From Sediminibacterium sp. (GTDB lineage: Bacteria; Bacteroidota; Bacteroidia; Chitinophagales; Chitinophagaceae), in NCBI GenBank assembly GCA_028288645.1, contig JAQBNJ010000207.1:1-5349 (forward strand): 5,349 nucleotides of DNA, in the 5' to 3' direction. How positions within the stretch are numbered: position 1 is the stretch's first letter; every line of letters begins with the position of its first letter. Both the position numbers and the translations under genes were made by a program. This document shows, piece after piece, positions 1 to 4,667 of the stretch. The notes under the pieces are model-generated. The model was not told the DNA's origin, made no database searches, and saw only the letters and a program-made list of their open reading frames with translations.

Positions 1-1
1 C

Positions 2-322
2 TTTGTGCAGGCTCAGGACACCACAAATGTTACACTCACGGACAGCGCGCGGATGTACGTTTATAAAAACGTATATGCTGTAATTAATAATGTCAGTGTG
101 CAAGCACCTGGTTCGATTCGATTCGGAAATTTCATGTTGGTAGGACAAACTGTTGACACGACCAAATGGATAACATCCATAACGGTAAAGGTATTTGCCT
201 CTAAAACTGATGCTTTATCCGGCAAGCCCGAGCTATTCACTAAATACCTGGCGACACTTTACACAGACAAATTTCCAACGCAAAAAGACATTATGGACCG
301 AATGCGATTGGCTATTAAATAA
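2..322 (+). CDS. Putative exported protein of the prophage late region, 5' end missing
   Basis: The frame is open from the left window edge to TAA at 320-322, so the gene very probably starts upstream. The first visible residues, FVQAQDTT, look like the end of a Bacteroidota signal peptide with cleavage around VQAQ/D; I infer an exported or periplasmic protein. A GTG at base 5 could formally start the frame, but that would discard the apparent signal peptide. About 105 residues are visible. They look beta-rich (a stretch around VFASKTDALSGK), with a helical C-terminus ending in KDIMDRMRLAIK. I recognise no domain and propose no enzymatic function. The gene ends 31 bp before the next start and is co-directional with the six genes that follow, so it probably belongs to the same late operon. 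It could be a small structural protein instead of a secreted one; the reading frame itself is fairly sure. Confidence 0.7.
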   Translation, partial: FVQAQDTTNVTLTDSARMYVYKNVYAVINNVSVQAPGSIRFGNFMLVGQTVDTTKWITSITVKVFASKTDALSGKPELFTKYLATLYTDKFPTQKDIMDRMRLAIK

Positions 323-353
323 TTTATACACCCCAAAACAACAAACATCTATT

Positions 354-626
354 ATGAAAAAGACAATTATTAAAACAGTAATCGCATTGATCATCCTGGC
401 AGCAACCGCTACCGGAACTTATTACTATGGGAAATCTTCTGTAGTAACTCCAAACACAGTTGTAAAAGCTCAAATGAAACTTGGTGATTTTAATATCATC
501 ATGACCAACATTGATTTTTATGCTTCAAAAATCGACACTGTTAAACACAAACCAGAGCTTGATTCTGTGAGGAGATATTTATTTGTAATTGCTCACAATA
601 TTGATAGCGTTAACCACTTAAAGTAA
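354..626 (+). CDS. Small single-pass inner-membrane protein, possible inner-membrane spanin-like protein
   Basis: This 90-residue protein begins MKKTIIKTVIALIILAATA, a positively charged N-terminus followed by a hydrophobic segment (about residues 4-22). The motif GTYYYGKSS follows directly and lacks an obvious signal-peptidase site, so it is probably an N-terminal membrane anchor. The remaining 65 or so residues are polar and helix-prone, ending HNIDSVNHLK, and would face the periplasm. I chose ATG at 354 because the in-frame ATG at 195 would overlap the upstream gene by more than 120 bp and would put non-protein-like sequence ahead of the KK-hydrophobic signal. The next gene starts 13 bp downstream. 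An N-terminal anchor with a short periplasmic helix beside a holin and an endolysin is the general layout of an inner-membrane spanin, but that is inference from size, topology and position; I recognise no sequence family. Confidence 0.7.
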   Translation: MKKTIIKTVIALIILAATATGTYYYGKSSVVTPNTVVKAQMKLGDFNIIMTNIDFYASKIDTVKHKPELDSVRRYLFVIAHNIDSVNHLK

Positions 627-639
627 AAAGTAACCAGAA

Positions 640-1287
640 ATGACTTGGGCAAAAGCGAAGGAAATATTTGAAGTGTTGGCTTTCTTATGGGCCATTTTCT
701 CGGCGATCTACATCTTCAGCAGAAAGATGTACCGGACAAGAATCAAGGACTTCCTTAATCTGCCGGAATGGTTCAAGAACCTTGAAAACAAAACCAATGC
801 GAATCATGATATCATAAAGGATATCATGAAAGAAATGCGTCCTAACGGTGGGAATTCTTTGCGGGACCAGGTTACTAAACTGGATGTGGCTATCCAGTCC
901 GTTGATCGAAAAGTTGACATGAATAACAATGTGATCAACACCGCTTTTTATCTGCAAAGCACACCGATGTTTAAAGCTGATGCTGATGGCGAGATCACTT
1001 TTGTAAATAAAGCCTGGCTATTGCTGGCGGGCTTCACTGATCCTAAAGAAGCATTTGGCAACGGATGGAAGAAAGCAATTCATCCTGATGATGTTGTCAG
1101 ATTTATGGCTGATTGGAAAGACGCGATCGAATCGGAATCTCAGTTCTCGATTAGCTGCAGGTATAAAAACAGGATCACCCAACTTGATACGCCGGTGAGC
1201 TGTCGTACTGCCCTGATCAGGAACGAGAAAAAGGAAGTCATTTTGATTATCGGGTTCCTCGACATTTTATCTTCTAACCAAAAATAG
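640..1287 (+). CDS. Membrane-anchored coiled-coil protein with C-terminal PAS domain
   Basis: The 215-residue product has three parts. Residues about 9-27 (FEVLAFLWAIFSAIYIF) form one membrane helix followed by basic residues (RKMYRTR), which predicts a cytoplasmic C-terminus. Residues about 45-100 are helical and coiled-coil-like and include PNGGNSLRDQV at 68-78, a motif I know from small phage-encoded proteins. Residues about 105-207 read as a PAS fold of the PAS_3 type: the FKADADGEITFVNKAW strands with Asn123, LLAGF at 128-132, GWKKAIHPDD at 142-151, then a PAC-like beta hairpin ending IIGFLDI. PAS domains bind small ligands or cofactors or mediate protein contacts; the ligand cannot be read from the sequence. 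No kinase, GGDEF or other output domain follows. The gene lies 13 bp after its upstream neighbour and 4 bp before the holin-like gene, so co-translation with the lysis proteins is likely. A regulatory role in lysis is inference. Confidence 0.85.
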   Translation: MTWAKAKEIFEVLAFLWAIFSAIYIFSRKMYRTRIKDFLNLPEWFKNLENKTNANHDIIKDIMKEMRPNGGNSLRDQVTKLDVAIQSVDRKVDMNNNVINTAFYLQSTPMFKADADGEITFVNKAWLLLAGFTDPKEAFGNGWKKAIHPDDVVRFMADWKDAIESESQFSISCRYKNRITQLDTPVSCRTALIRNEKKEVILIIGFLDILSSNQK

Positions 1288-1291
1288 CTTT

Positions 1292-1561
1292 ATGCAAAAA
1301 TTCACTTTTAGCGAGATCCTGATGGGCATTATCGTCTTGATGATATTCGCATTCTTTTTCACGATAACGTTGATGCCACAGGTTGCGCAAAACAACAATA
1401 TTGGTGAAATCAAAACGGCGCTTATTAGCACCTTGACGGCAATTATTGGCTACCAATACGGCAGTTCCAAAAGTAGTGCCCGAAAGGATGAGACTATCAA
1501 TTCTGCATTAACTGACAAGAAACCTGTAGTTAATAATGCAAATACAGTAAACGTAGATTAA
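1292..1561 (+). CDS. Holin-like small membrane protein
   Basis: The 89-residue protein has two hydrophobic segments, about 8-28 (the ILMGIIVLMIFAFFFTITL region) and about 40-55 (EIKTALISTLTAIIGY). They are followed by GYQYGSSKSS (53-62) and a charged, Asn-rich tail. A hydrophobic helix leading into a GYxxGSSxxS motif is a recurring feature of small holin-like proteins in phages, and the size and two-helix topology fit a class II holin. Its expected job is to assemble in the inner membrane and release the cytoplasmic endolysin at the programmed time. The ATG lies 4 bp after the PAS gene stop, and the next gene starts 11 bp downstream. The endolysin two genes on lacks a signal peptide, which agrees with a need for a holin. 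Holins diverge rapidly, so the family call rests on topology, motif and neighbourhood. Confidence 0.75.
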   Translation: MQKFTFSEILMGIIVLMIFAFFFTITLMPQVAQNNNIGEIKTALISTLTAIIGYQYGSSKSSARKDETINSALTDKKPVVNNANTVNVD

Positions 1562-1572
1562 AACCAATTTCT

Positions 1573-2007
1573 ATGAGCTTATGGAACTTTCTTTTCGGCT
1601 GGCTTGGAAAAATTTTCAAATCAACCGGCAAATTTGCAGACAAGGTTCTGCCAATTGTTATCAGCGTCACTAACGGTCTCAAAAGTGTGGTTGATAGCCC
1701 GGTGGTTGATATCATCACAGCCATCACCCCAACAGGTGTGGATGATCTGATAGTATCAAAGATCAGGCAGGCCATCCCGTTGGTATTAAAAAACACTGCC
1801 CTCGCGCAGGACTTCCTACATCTCCAAACACCTGAAGCGATCTTGCAGGCCTTGCGTAAAAAGTTGCAAGATGTCAGTGACACGGAATGGGAAAAATTTT
1901 GGGTGGATTTCTCAGGCATGCTTGCATACTACCTCGCTGATGGGAATTTAAGTGTGGGTGAAAGCATTGCCCTTGCACAATATTGGTATCACAATAAGCC
2001 ACAATAA
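1573..2007 (+). CDS. Conserved phage-type protein of unknown function between holin and endolysin
   Basis: The 144-residue protein starts MSLWNFLFGWLGKIFKSTGK, an amphipathic aromatic and basic segment that could lie on a membrane surface. The mid-region VLPIVISVTNGLKSVVDSPVVDIITAITP (about 26-53) is moderately hydrophobic, and GVDDLIVSKIRQAIPLVL (55-72) follows it. The C-terminal half is helical and ends LADGNLSVGESIALAQYWYHN. The pattern of VLPI, NGLK-VVDSP, P-VDD and a final DG-LS--E motif is one I associate with uncharacterised proteins in lysis regions of Bacteroidota prophages, but I know of no assigned activity. No catalytic motif is visible. It starts 11 bp after the holin-like gene and ends 5 bp before the endolysin gene, so it is almost certainly co-expressed with them. 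It could be an accessory lysis factor such as an antiholin, or a structural protein; the sequence does not decide. Confidence 0.8.
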   Translation: MSLWNFLFGWLGKIFKSTGKFADKVLPIVISVTNGLKSVVDSPVVDIITAITPTGVDDLIVSKIRQAIPLVLKNTALAQDFLHLQTPEAILQALRKKLQDVSDTEWEKFWVDFSGMLAYYLADGNLSVGESIALAQYWYHNKPQ

Positions 2008-2011
2008 CCGC

Positions 2012-2458
2012 ATGAAATATTCGCCAACAGAAATAGCCAGGCAGTTTTTATTTGTCCGAGAGGCTGGTCCAAATACAGGACAAAGAGTAGAAGGTATTCA
2101 AAGGTGGTGTGGTGGTATCGCCGGACAAAGTTGGTGTTGCTATTTCGCCACCATGATTCTTGATATTTTTTTTCAGGGATCCTCTCCAATACCCCGTTTA
2201 GGTGCATGCCAGGATGTGTATGCCATGGCCAAAAAGAACGGATGGCTAACAGACAATCCAATTAAGGATGATCTGTATATCTATGTTGACGCGAATGATC
2301 ACGCGCATCATATCGGAATAGTTACAGAAGATGGCGGAAGTAGTGGTATTGCTGGTAATACAAGCGCAGATGGAACAAGTTCTAACGGTGACCGGGTTGC
2401 AGAGCATGTGCTTATTACCAACAGAGCTCGGATTAAGTTTATTCATTATCCGAGGTAA
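2012..2458 (+). CDS. CHAP/NlpC-type cysteine peptidase, putative phage endolysin
   Basis: The 148-residue protein resembles compact CHAP-like peptidoglycan hydrolases of the TIGR02594 type. Visible blocks are an N-terminal helix with FVREAGPNTGQRVEG (14-28), then GQSWCCYFATMIL (38-50), which matches the family's WCAAFVSW box, with Cys42 as the likely nucleophile. Next come WLTDNP, a strand around DDLYIYV, HIGIV at 100-104 with His100 as the likely general base, and GNTSADG (115-121) with Asn116 as the third polar residue. The expected reaction is cleavage of peptide or amide bonds in peptidoglycan. There is no signal peptide or cell-wall-binding domain, so it should accumulate in the cytoplasm until a holin acts. 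I chose ATG at 2012, 5 bp after the previous stop; the in-frame ATG at 1952 would overlap that gene by over 50 bp and add residues unlike the family N-terminus. Confidence 0.85.
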   Translation: MKYSPTEIARQFLFVREAGPNTGQRVEGIQRWCGGIAGQSWCCYFATMILDIFFQGSSPIPRLGACQDVYAMAKKNGWLTDNPIKDDLYIYVDANDHAHHIGIVTEDGGSSGIAGNTSADGTSSNGDRVAEHVLITNRARIKFIHYPR

Positions 2459-2505
2459 CAGTATAAAATTTAAACCGGTGGACAGCGGTTCTGAACTATT
2501 ATTTT

Positions 2506-2748
2506 ATGGGAAACTAAGTAAAAGCAAAATTCACCTGCATTTCGAAAGAGCCAACAAGCGGCTATTATGGACCTGGTGAAAACGTGTCGTTCCAGGCTGT
2601 CACAGCAATGGGAGAGCACGATGAAAATACCAGCTTCTTTAACAGCACTCCTGGTGGGAGTTTGAATTTGCATTGTGTGAATCCAAAAGCTAATGCGCAG
2701 TTTGAAGTAGGTAAAGAATATTACCTGATCATTGAAGCTGCTGAATAG
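2506..2748 (+). pseudogene. Small conserved phage protein with in-frame TAA at codon 4
   Basis: From 2518 to the TAG at 2746-2748 there is a 76-codon frame with clear protein character. It begins VKAKFTCISKEPTSGYYGPG and contains VSFQAVTAMGEHDEN, TPGGSLNL and a final FEVGKEYYLII-AAE. This matches small phage proteins I know that begin like M-NKVRAKF, carry ENxxF and TPxGSLxL, and end PGKEYYLDFTxAE; their function is unknown to me. No ATG, GTG or TTG starts the frame before the internal ATG at 2608, which would remove the conserved first half. An ATG sits at 2506 in the same frame, 47 bp after the endolysin stop, but its fourth codon is TAA (2515-2517): M-G-N-stop-V-K-A-K-F. One A-to-T change from AAA (Lys) would explain this. 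I therefore call a likely pseudogene with one nonsense codon; a base error or an unusual start remain possible. Confidence 0.65.
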
Positions 2749-2784
2749 TCACCTTGTTCTATTGGGGGGTATTTTTAATACCGG

Positions 2785-2811
2785 GCCCGGGATGTTTATC
2801 CTGGGCTTTTT
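2785..2811 (+). terminator. Rho-independent terminator of the lysis operon
   Basis: A 9-bp stem (GCCCGGGAT at 2785-2793 with ATCCTGGGC at 2798-2806, one G-T wobble) closes a 4-base loop (GTTT) and is followed by five T residues at 2807-2811. It lies 36 bp after the last plus-strand stop and is oriented to end that operon. The stop codon of the opposing minus-strand gene (2796-2798) falls inside this hairpin. A second small inverted repeat, GGTATT-TTT-AATACC at 2768-2782, lies just upstream and may assist termination or serve transcripts arriving from the other side. Confidence 0.85.
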
Positions 2812-3065
2812 ACTTCCGGCACGAACTTGATTTCGATATCTTCTATTCTGCTCACATTGTCTGGGTAATCAGTTACAACCGCACCAATTCTTTGCCCATC
2901 AACCAGTATCACTATCGTCTGTCCTTCGGCCACCGTGGACCACCTGCGGAGATCCTTCCAGTAATCCAATTTCCTGCCGAAATGCTCTTCTATTGAAGCA
3001 ATTATAAAATCGTGGCGCCGGCGCATGTATTCATCTTGTATAGCCGCACGCATATTTTGACTCAT
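2796..3065 (-). CDS. Small protein of unknown function, convergent with the lysis operon
   Basis: From the ATG at 3065 the product is 89 residues, soluble and mixed alpha/beta. The helical first half (MSQNMRAAIQDEYMRRRHD, then IIASIEEHFGRKLDYWKDL) is followed by strands TIVILVDGQRIGAVVTDYP and IEDIEIKFVPEVK. I do not recognise a family. The frame stays open upstream to an ATG at 3176 that overlaps the integrase stop as ATGA. I prefer 3065 because the extra 37 residues (with segments such as RCLVSFFISQRSS and FLHLILVFYS) look like translated non-coding DNA and cover a hairpin, but the ATGA overlap leaves the longer form possible. The gene follows the integrase in the same direction and its stop lies within the lysis-operon terminator. 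It may be a small accessory or regulatory gene of the element; no function can be inferred. Confidence 0.6.
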   Translation of the reverse strand: MSQNMRAAIQDEYMRRRHDFIIASIEEHFGRKLDYWKDLRRWSTVAEGQTIVILVDGQRIGAVVTDYPDNVSRIEDIEIKFVPEVKSPG

Positions 3066-3163
3066 GCTGTAAAATACCAAAATCAGGTGTAAAAACGGTA
3101 CCCTGATAATTTCAAAGCTGGACCTTTGCGATATGAAAAAAGAAACTAAACACCTTGTACTAT

Positions 3164-3185
3164 ATGCGTTGATCATTCAACGCAT
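3164..3185. repeat. Perfect 9-bp inverted repeat around the integrase stop codon
   Basis: ATGCGTTGA (3164-3172) and TCAACGCAT (3177-3185) are perfect inverted copies separated by four bases (TCAT). On the minus strand the loop reads ATGA, and it contains the integrase TGA stop together with an overlapping ATG. No U-tract follows on the minus strand (the next bases are ATATAG), so it is not a canonical intrinsic terminator. It could be an mRNA-stabilising 3' hairpin, a weak terminator, a translational coupling device or a protein-binding palindrome. Confidence 0.7.
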
Positions 3186-4411
3186 CCGGTTAATGGCAGT
3201 GCATCGACTGCAGGCTGGCCGGTAAATGAATTATTGGCCCGTTTGATCTTATCATTTTCCCGGTAATCGTTTTTGACATCGTATATATTTACCACCATGG
3301 CCGTGGTGGTGTGGCTGTTTAATTCGGCCACTTCCTGGGCAGACAGGAAGGCTCTCATATCTGTGGCGTTCAGGTGTTTTAATGATGACAGGTCTGCTTC
3401 AATTCCTAATTTCTCTTTTACATGCATGCGCCACCTTTTAGTTAAATGTTTGGGCGGGATTCGTCTTACTCCTGGTTTTAAAAATTCGCTGAAAAGATAA
3501 TCAGCCGGTGAGGCTTGCGACATGATATCTTCCCAAAATGGCAGGGCGATATCCTTGATAATCTTCCAGACCTCTCGGTACTGTTTGCCCTTTTTAAGCG
3601 TCACCTTGTAGCGTTGTCTTTTCAGATCCACATCAAAGGCCCTCACACAAACAAGTTCTGCGATCCTGGCTCCTGAATGGTAGTAGATATGTACAAACCT
3701 CCGCAATGTTGGATAATTCTCCAGCAGGTATTCATCCAATGGCTGTCGGTCCTGATCATCGATAGTCTGGCGGATCCGTTTCAACGTTTTTTTCTTGGCC
3801 AGATCCCGCAGCGGGTTGGTATCCACGATCTCGGCTTCCACCAGGTTAGCGAATAGAAGGCTGAGGTATTTCCGATAATGATTGAAAAGGTTGTCTGACC
3901 ACTTGGCTTTGTCCTTTTTGCATTGCTCTAGAACAAGCAGTATATGCTTTCGCTTGATTTGCTTCATGGGTATAGTGGCCACCCGCATTTTTTCCGCCGC
4001 GTCCTTACAATATTTCAGAACACTTTTTATATCCAGCTTAGTTAGATGCTCTACGGAAATGTGATCGAATGCGTAATCGAGCGCCTGGCAAAATCCCATG
4101 TTCTCATTTATTTCGGTGCCCGTGCTGTGGCAACCGGTGATCGGGTTGTAACCTTCTTTCTCCAGCTGGTATAATTCTTCTTTGATCAGACGCTTGGTAA
4201 AGTCGCGGCGCTCTGAGATCTTTTTAAAATGATTCATCCCCTTTACGGGTACCAGTTTCGGTTTGATCTTTCCGTCGTCGTCAAGTACCGCAGGATCATA
4301 GAACCGGTACCAAATAAACCAGTCCTGGTCCATTGGCGCTTCAGGTTCTTTCCAGTTTGAGGGATTGACTTTTAGTTCTGTGCAATAGCAGCCATTGGGG
4401 AGGGATACCAT
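3173..4411 (-). CDS. Tyrosine recombinase / phage integrase (Bacteroidota type)
   Basis: The 412-residue protein catalyses site-specific integration, and probably excision, of the element. Residues about 1-100 form an N-terminal region with the recognisable LPNGCYCTELKVNPSNW start and VKGMNHFKKISERRDFTK. Residues about 105-205 are the SAM-like core-binding domain, and about 220-390 the catalytic domain. Visible catalytic positions are Arg249 in HSGARIAEL, a lysine in LKKGK (272-276), His367 in NSHTTTAM and the nucleophile Tyr377 in VVNIYDV. The box usually written HxLR reads SSLK (342-345), so the second arginine appears to be Lys345. The ATG at 4411 is preceded by an in-frame TAA five codons upstream, so no longer form is possible; length is usual for the family. 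The gene lies just beyond the 3' end of tRNA-Val, pointing away from it, which indicates tRNA-Val as the integration target. Confidence 0.93.
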   Translation of the reverse strand: MVSLPNGCYCTELKVNPSNWKEPEAPMDQDWFIWYRFYDPAVLDDDGKIKPKLVPVKGMNHFKKISERRDFTKRLIKEELYQLEKEGYNPITGCHSTGTEINENMGFCQALDYAFDHISVEHLTKLDIKSVLKYCKDAAEKMRVATIPMKQIKRKHILLVLEQCKKDKAKWSDNLFNHYRKYLSLLFANLVEAEIVDTNPLRDLAKKKTLKRIRQTIDDQDRQPLDEYLLENYPTLRRFVHIYYHSGARIAELVCVRAFDVDLKRQRYKVTLKKGKQYREVWKIIKDIALPFWEDIMSQASPADYLFSEFLKPGVRRIPPKHLTKRWRMHVKEKLGIEADLSSLKHLNATDMRAFLSAQEVAELNSHTTTAMVVNIYDVKNDYRENDKIKRANNSFTGQPAVDALPLTGCVE

Positions 4412-4415
4412 AGGA

Positions 4416-4468
4416 TTGTAGCATTAATTTGTTAGCGATTTTGTTAGCGGTAATCGGTTTTGCTACAA
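4416..4468. repeat. Repeat array TTGT(T)AGC in front of the integrase
   Basis: Three direct copies of TTGT(T)AGC lie at 4416-4422 (TTGTAGC), 4429-4436 and 4441-4448 (both within TTTGTTAGCG), spaced 13 and 12 bp apart. One inverted copy, GCTACAA, lies at 4462-4468. The array fills the space between the integrase start and the tRNA terminator. The position and roughly helical spacing suggest binding sites for the integrase (arm-type), an excisionase or a repressor. This is inference from pattern and place only. Confidence 0.55.
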
Positions 4469-4480
4469 ACCTGAAGAGAA

Positions 4481-4518
4481 GAAAAAAGGCTGAAACGCAG
4501 ACTGTGCCTGCGTTTCAG
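4481..4518 (-). terminator. Rho-independent terminator downstream of tRNA-Val
   Basis: A perfect 11-bp inverted repeat, CTGAAACGCAG (4490-4500) and CTGCGTTTCAG (4508-4518), encloses a 7-base loop. On the minus strand it is followed by CC and six T residues (complement of 4482-4489). It starts 4 bp after the tRNA 3' end, so it should end the tRNA transcript and shield the integrase from tRNA read-through. Confidence 0.88.
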
Positions 4519-4522
4519 TGAG

Positions 4523-4547
4523 TGGGAGCACACGGGTTCGAACCGCG
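4523..4547. other. Candidate attachment site (T-arm and acceptor 3' half of tRNA-Val)
   Basis: An integrase gene immediately downstream of a tRNA 3' end, transcribed away from it, is the usual sign that the element recombined into the 3' part of that tRNA. The core is therefore expected in the T-arm and acceptor segment, possibly extending a few bases downstream. No second copy of this segment occurs in the window, so the matching site must lie left of base 1 if the element is intact. The exact core cannot be set from one end. Confidence 0.4.
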
Positions 4548-4597
4548 GACCCTCTGCTTGTAAGGCAGATGCTCTAAACCAGCTGAGCTATGCTCCC
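4523..4597 (-). tRNA. tRNA-Val (anticodon UAC)
   Basis: The 75-nt minus-strand sequence folds as a complete cloverleaf. The acceptor is GGGAGCA/TGCTCCC, the D-stem GCTC/GAGC has a GG in its loop, the anticodon stem TCTGC/GCAGA encloses CTTACAA, the variable loop has five bases, and the T-stem CGCGG/CCGTG (one G-U pair) encloses TTCGAAC. A73 follows; CCA is not encoded. Anticodon TAC (complement of 4560-4562) reads valine codons GUA and, with usual wobble, other GUN codons. The gene is intact, so integration, if it used this site, restored the 3' end. It has its own promoter and terminator. Confidence 0.96.
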
Positions 4598-4613
4598 TTA
4601 TTTATTGGGAGTG

Positions 4614-4644
4614 CAAAAATAGGGGCTGAGGCGTATCCTCCAAA
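4614..4644 (-). promoter_or_regulatory. Bacteroidota-type promoter for tRNA-Val
   Basis: On the minus strand, TTTG (complement of 4641-4644) is followed after exactly 19 bp by TATTTTTG (complement of 4614-4621). This matches the Bacteroidota -33 TTTG and -7 TAnnTTTG consensus and spacing. The -7 box ends 16 bp before the tRNA 5' end, which leaves room for a short leader. No E. coli-like -35/-10 pair is needed to explain tRNA expression here. Confidence 0.75.
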
Positions 4645-4667
4645 AAAAAGTTTGCTTTTATTTTAAA

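Noticed and set aside
195..353. N-terminal extension of the membrane protein at 354 from an ATG at 195
   Set aside because: It overlaps the upstream gene in another frame for most of its length and places 53 unlike residues before a typical MKK-hydrophobic start.
808..830. Direct repeat of GATATCAT in the PAS gene
   Set aside because: It encodes a repeated D-I-I/D-I-M helix segment; too short to be a separate element.
1952..2011. Earlier in-frame ATG for the endolysin
   Set aside because: It would overlap the preceding gene by more than 50 bp; the ATG at 2012 fits the family N-terminus and the operon spacing.
2331..2579. Plus-strand open frame spanning the endolysin end and the next gene
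   Set aside because: It is out of frame with both better-supported proteins and has low-complexity, non-protein-like sequence.
2754..2996. Plus-strand open frame antisense to the small minus gene
   Set aside because: It runs through the terminator hairpin and is the complement of a better frame; composition is unlike a protein.
3066..3176. Longer form of the small minus-strand gene starting at the ATGA overlap with the integrase stop
   Set aside because: The added 37 residues look non-coding and cross a hairpin. Kept as an alternative because ATGA overlaps can be real.
3290..3315. Near-palindrome ACCACCATGGCCGTGGTGGT inside the integrase
   Set aside because: It encodes the conserved TTTAMVV segment before the catalytic tyrosine, so the symmetry is explained by coding.
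3273..4064. Plus-strand open frames antisense to the integrase
   Set aside because: They are shadows of the integrase coding sequence.
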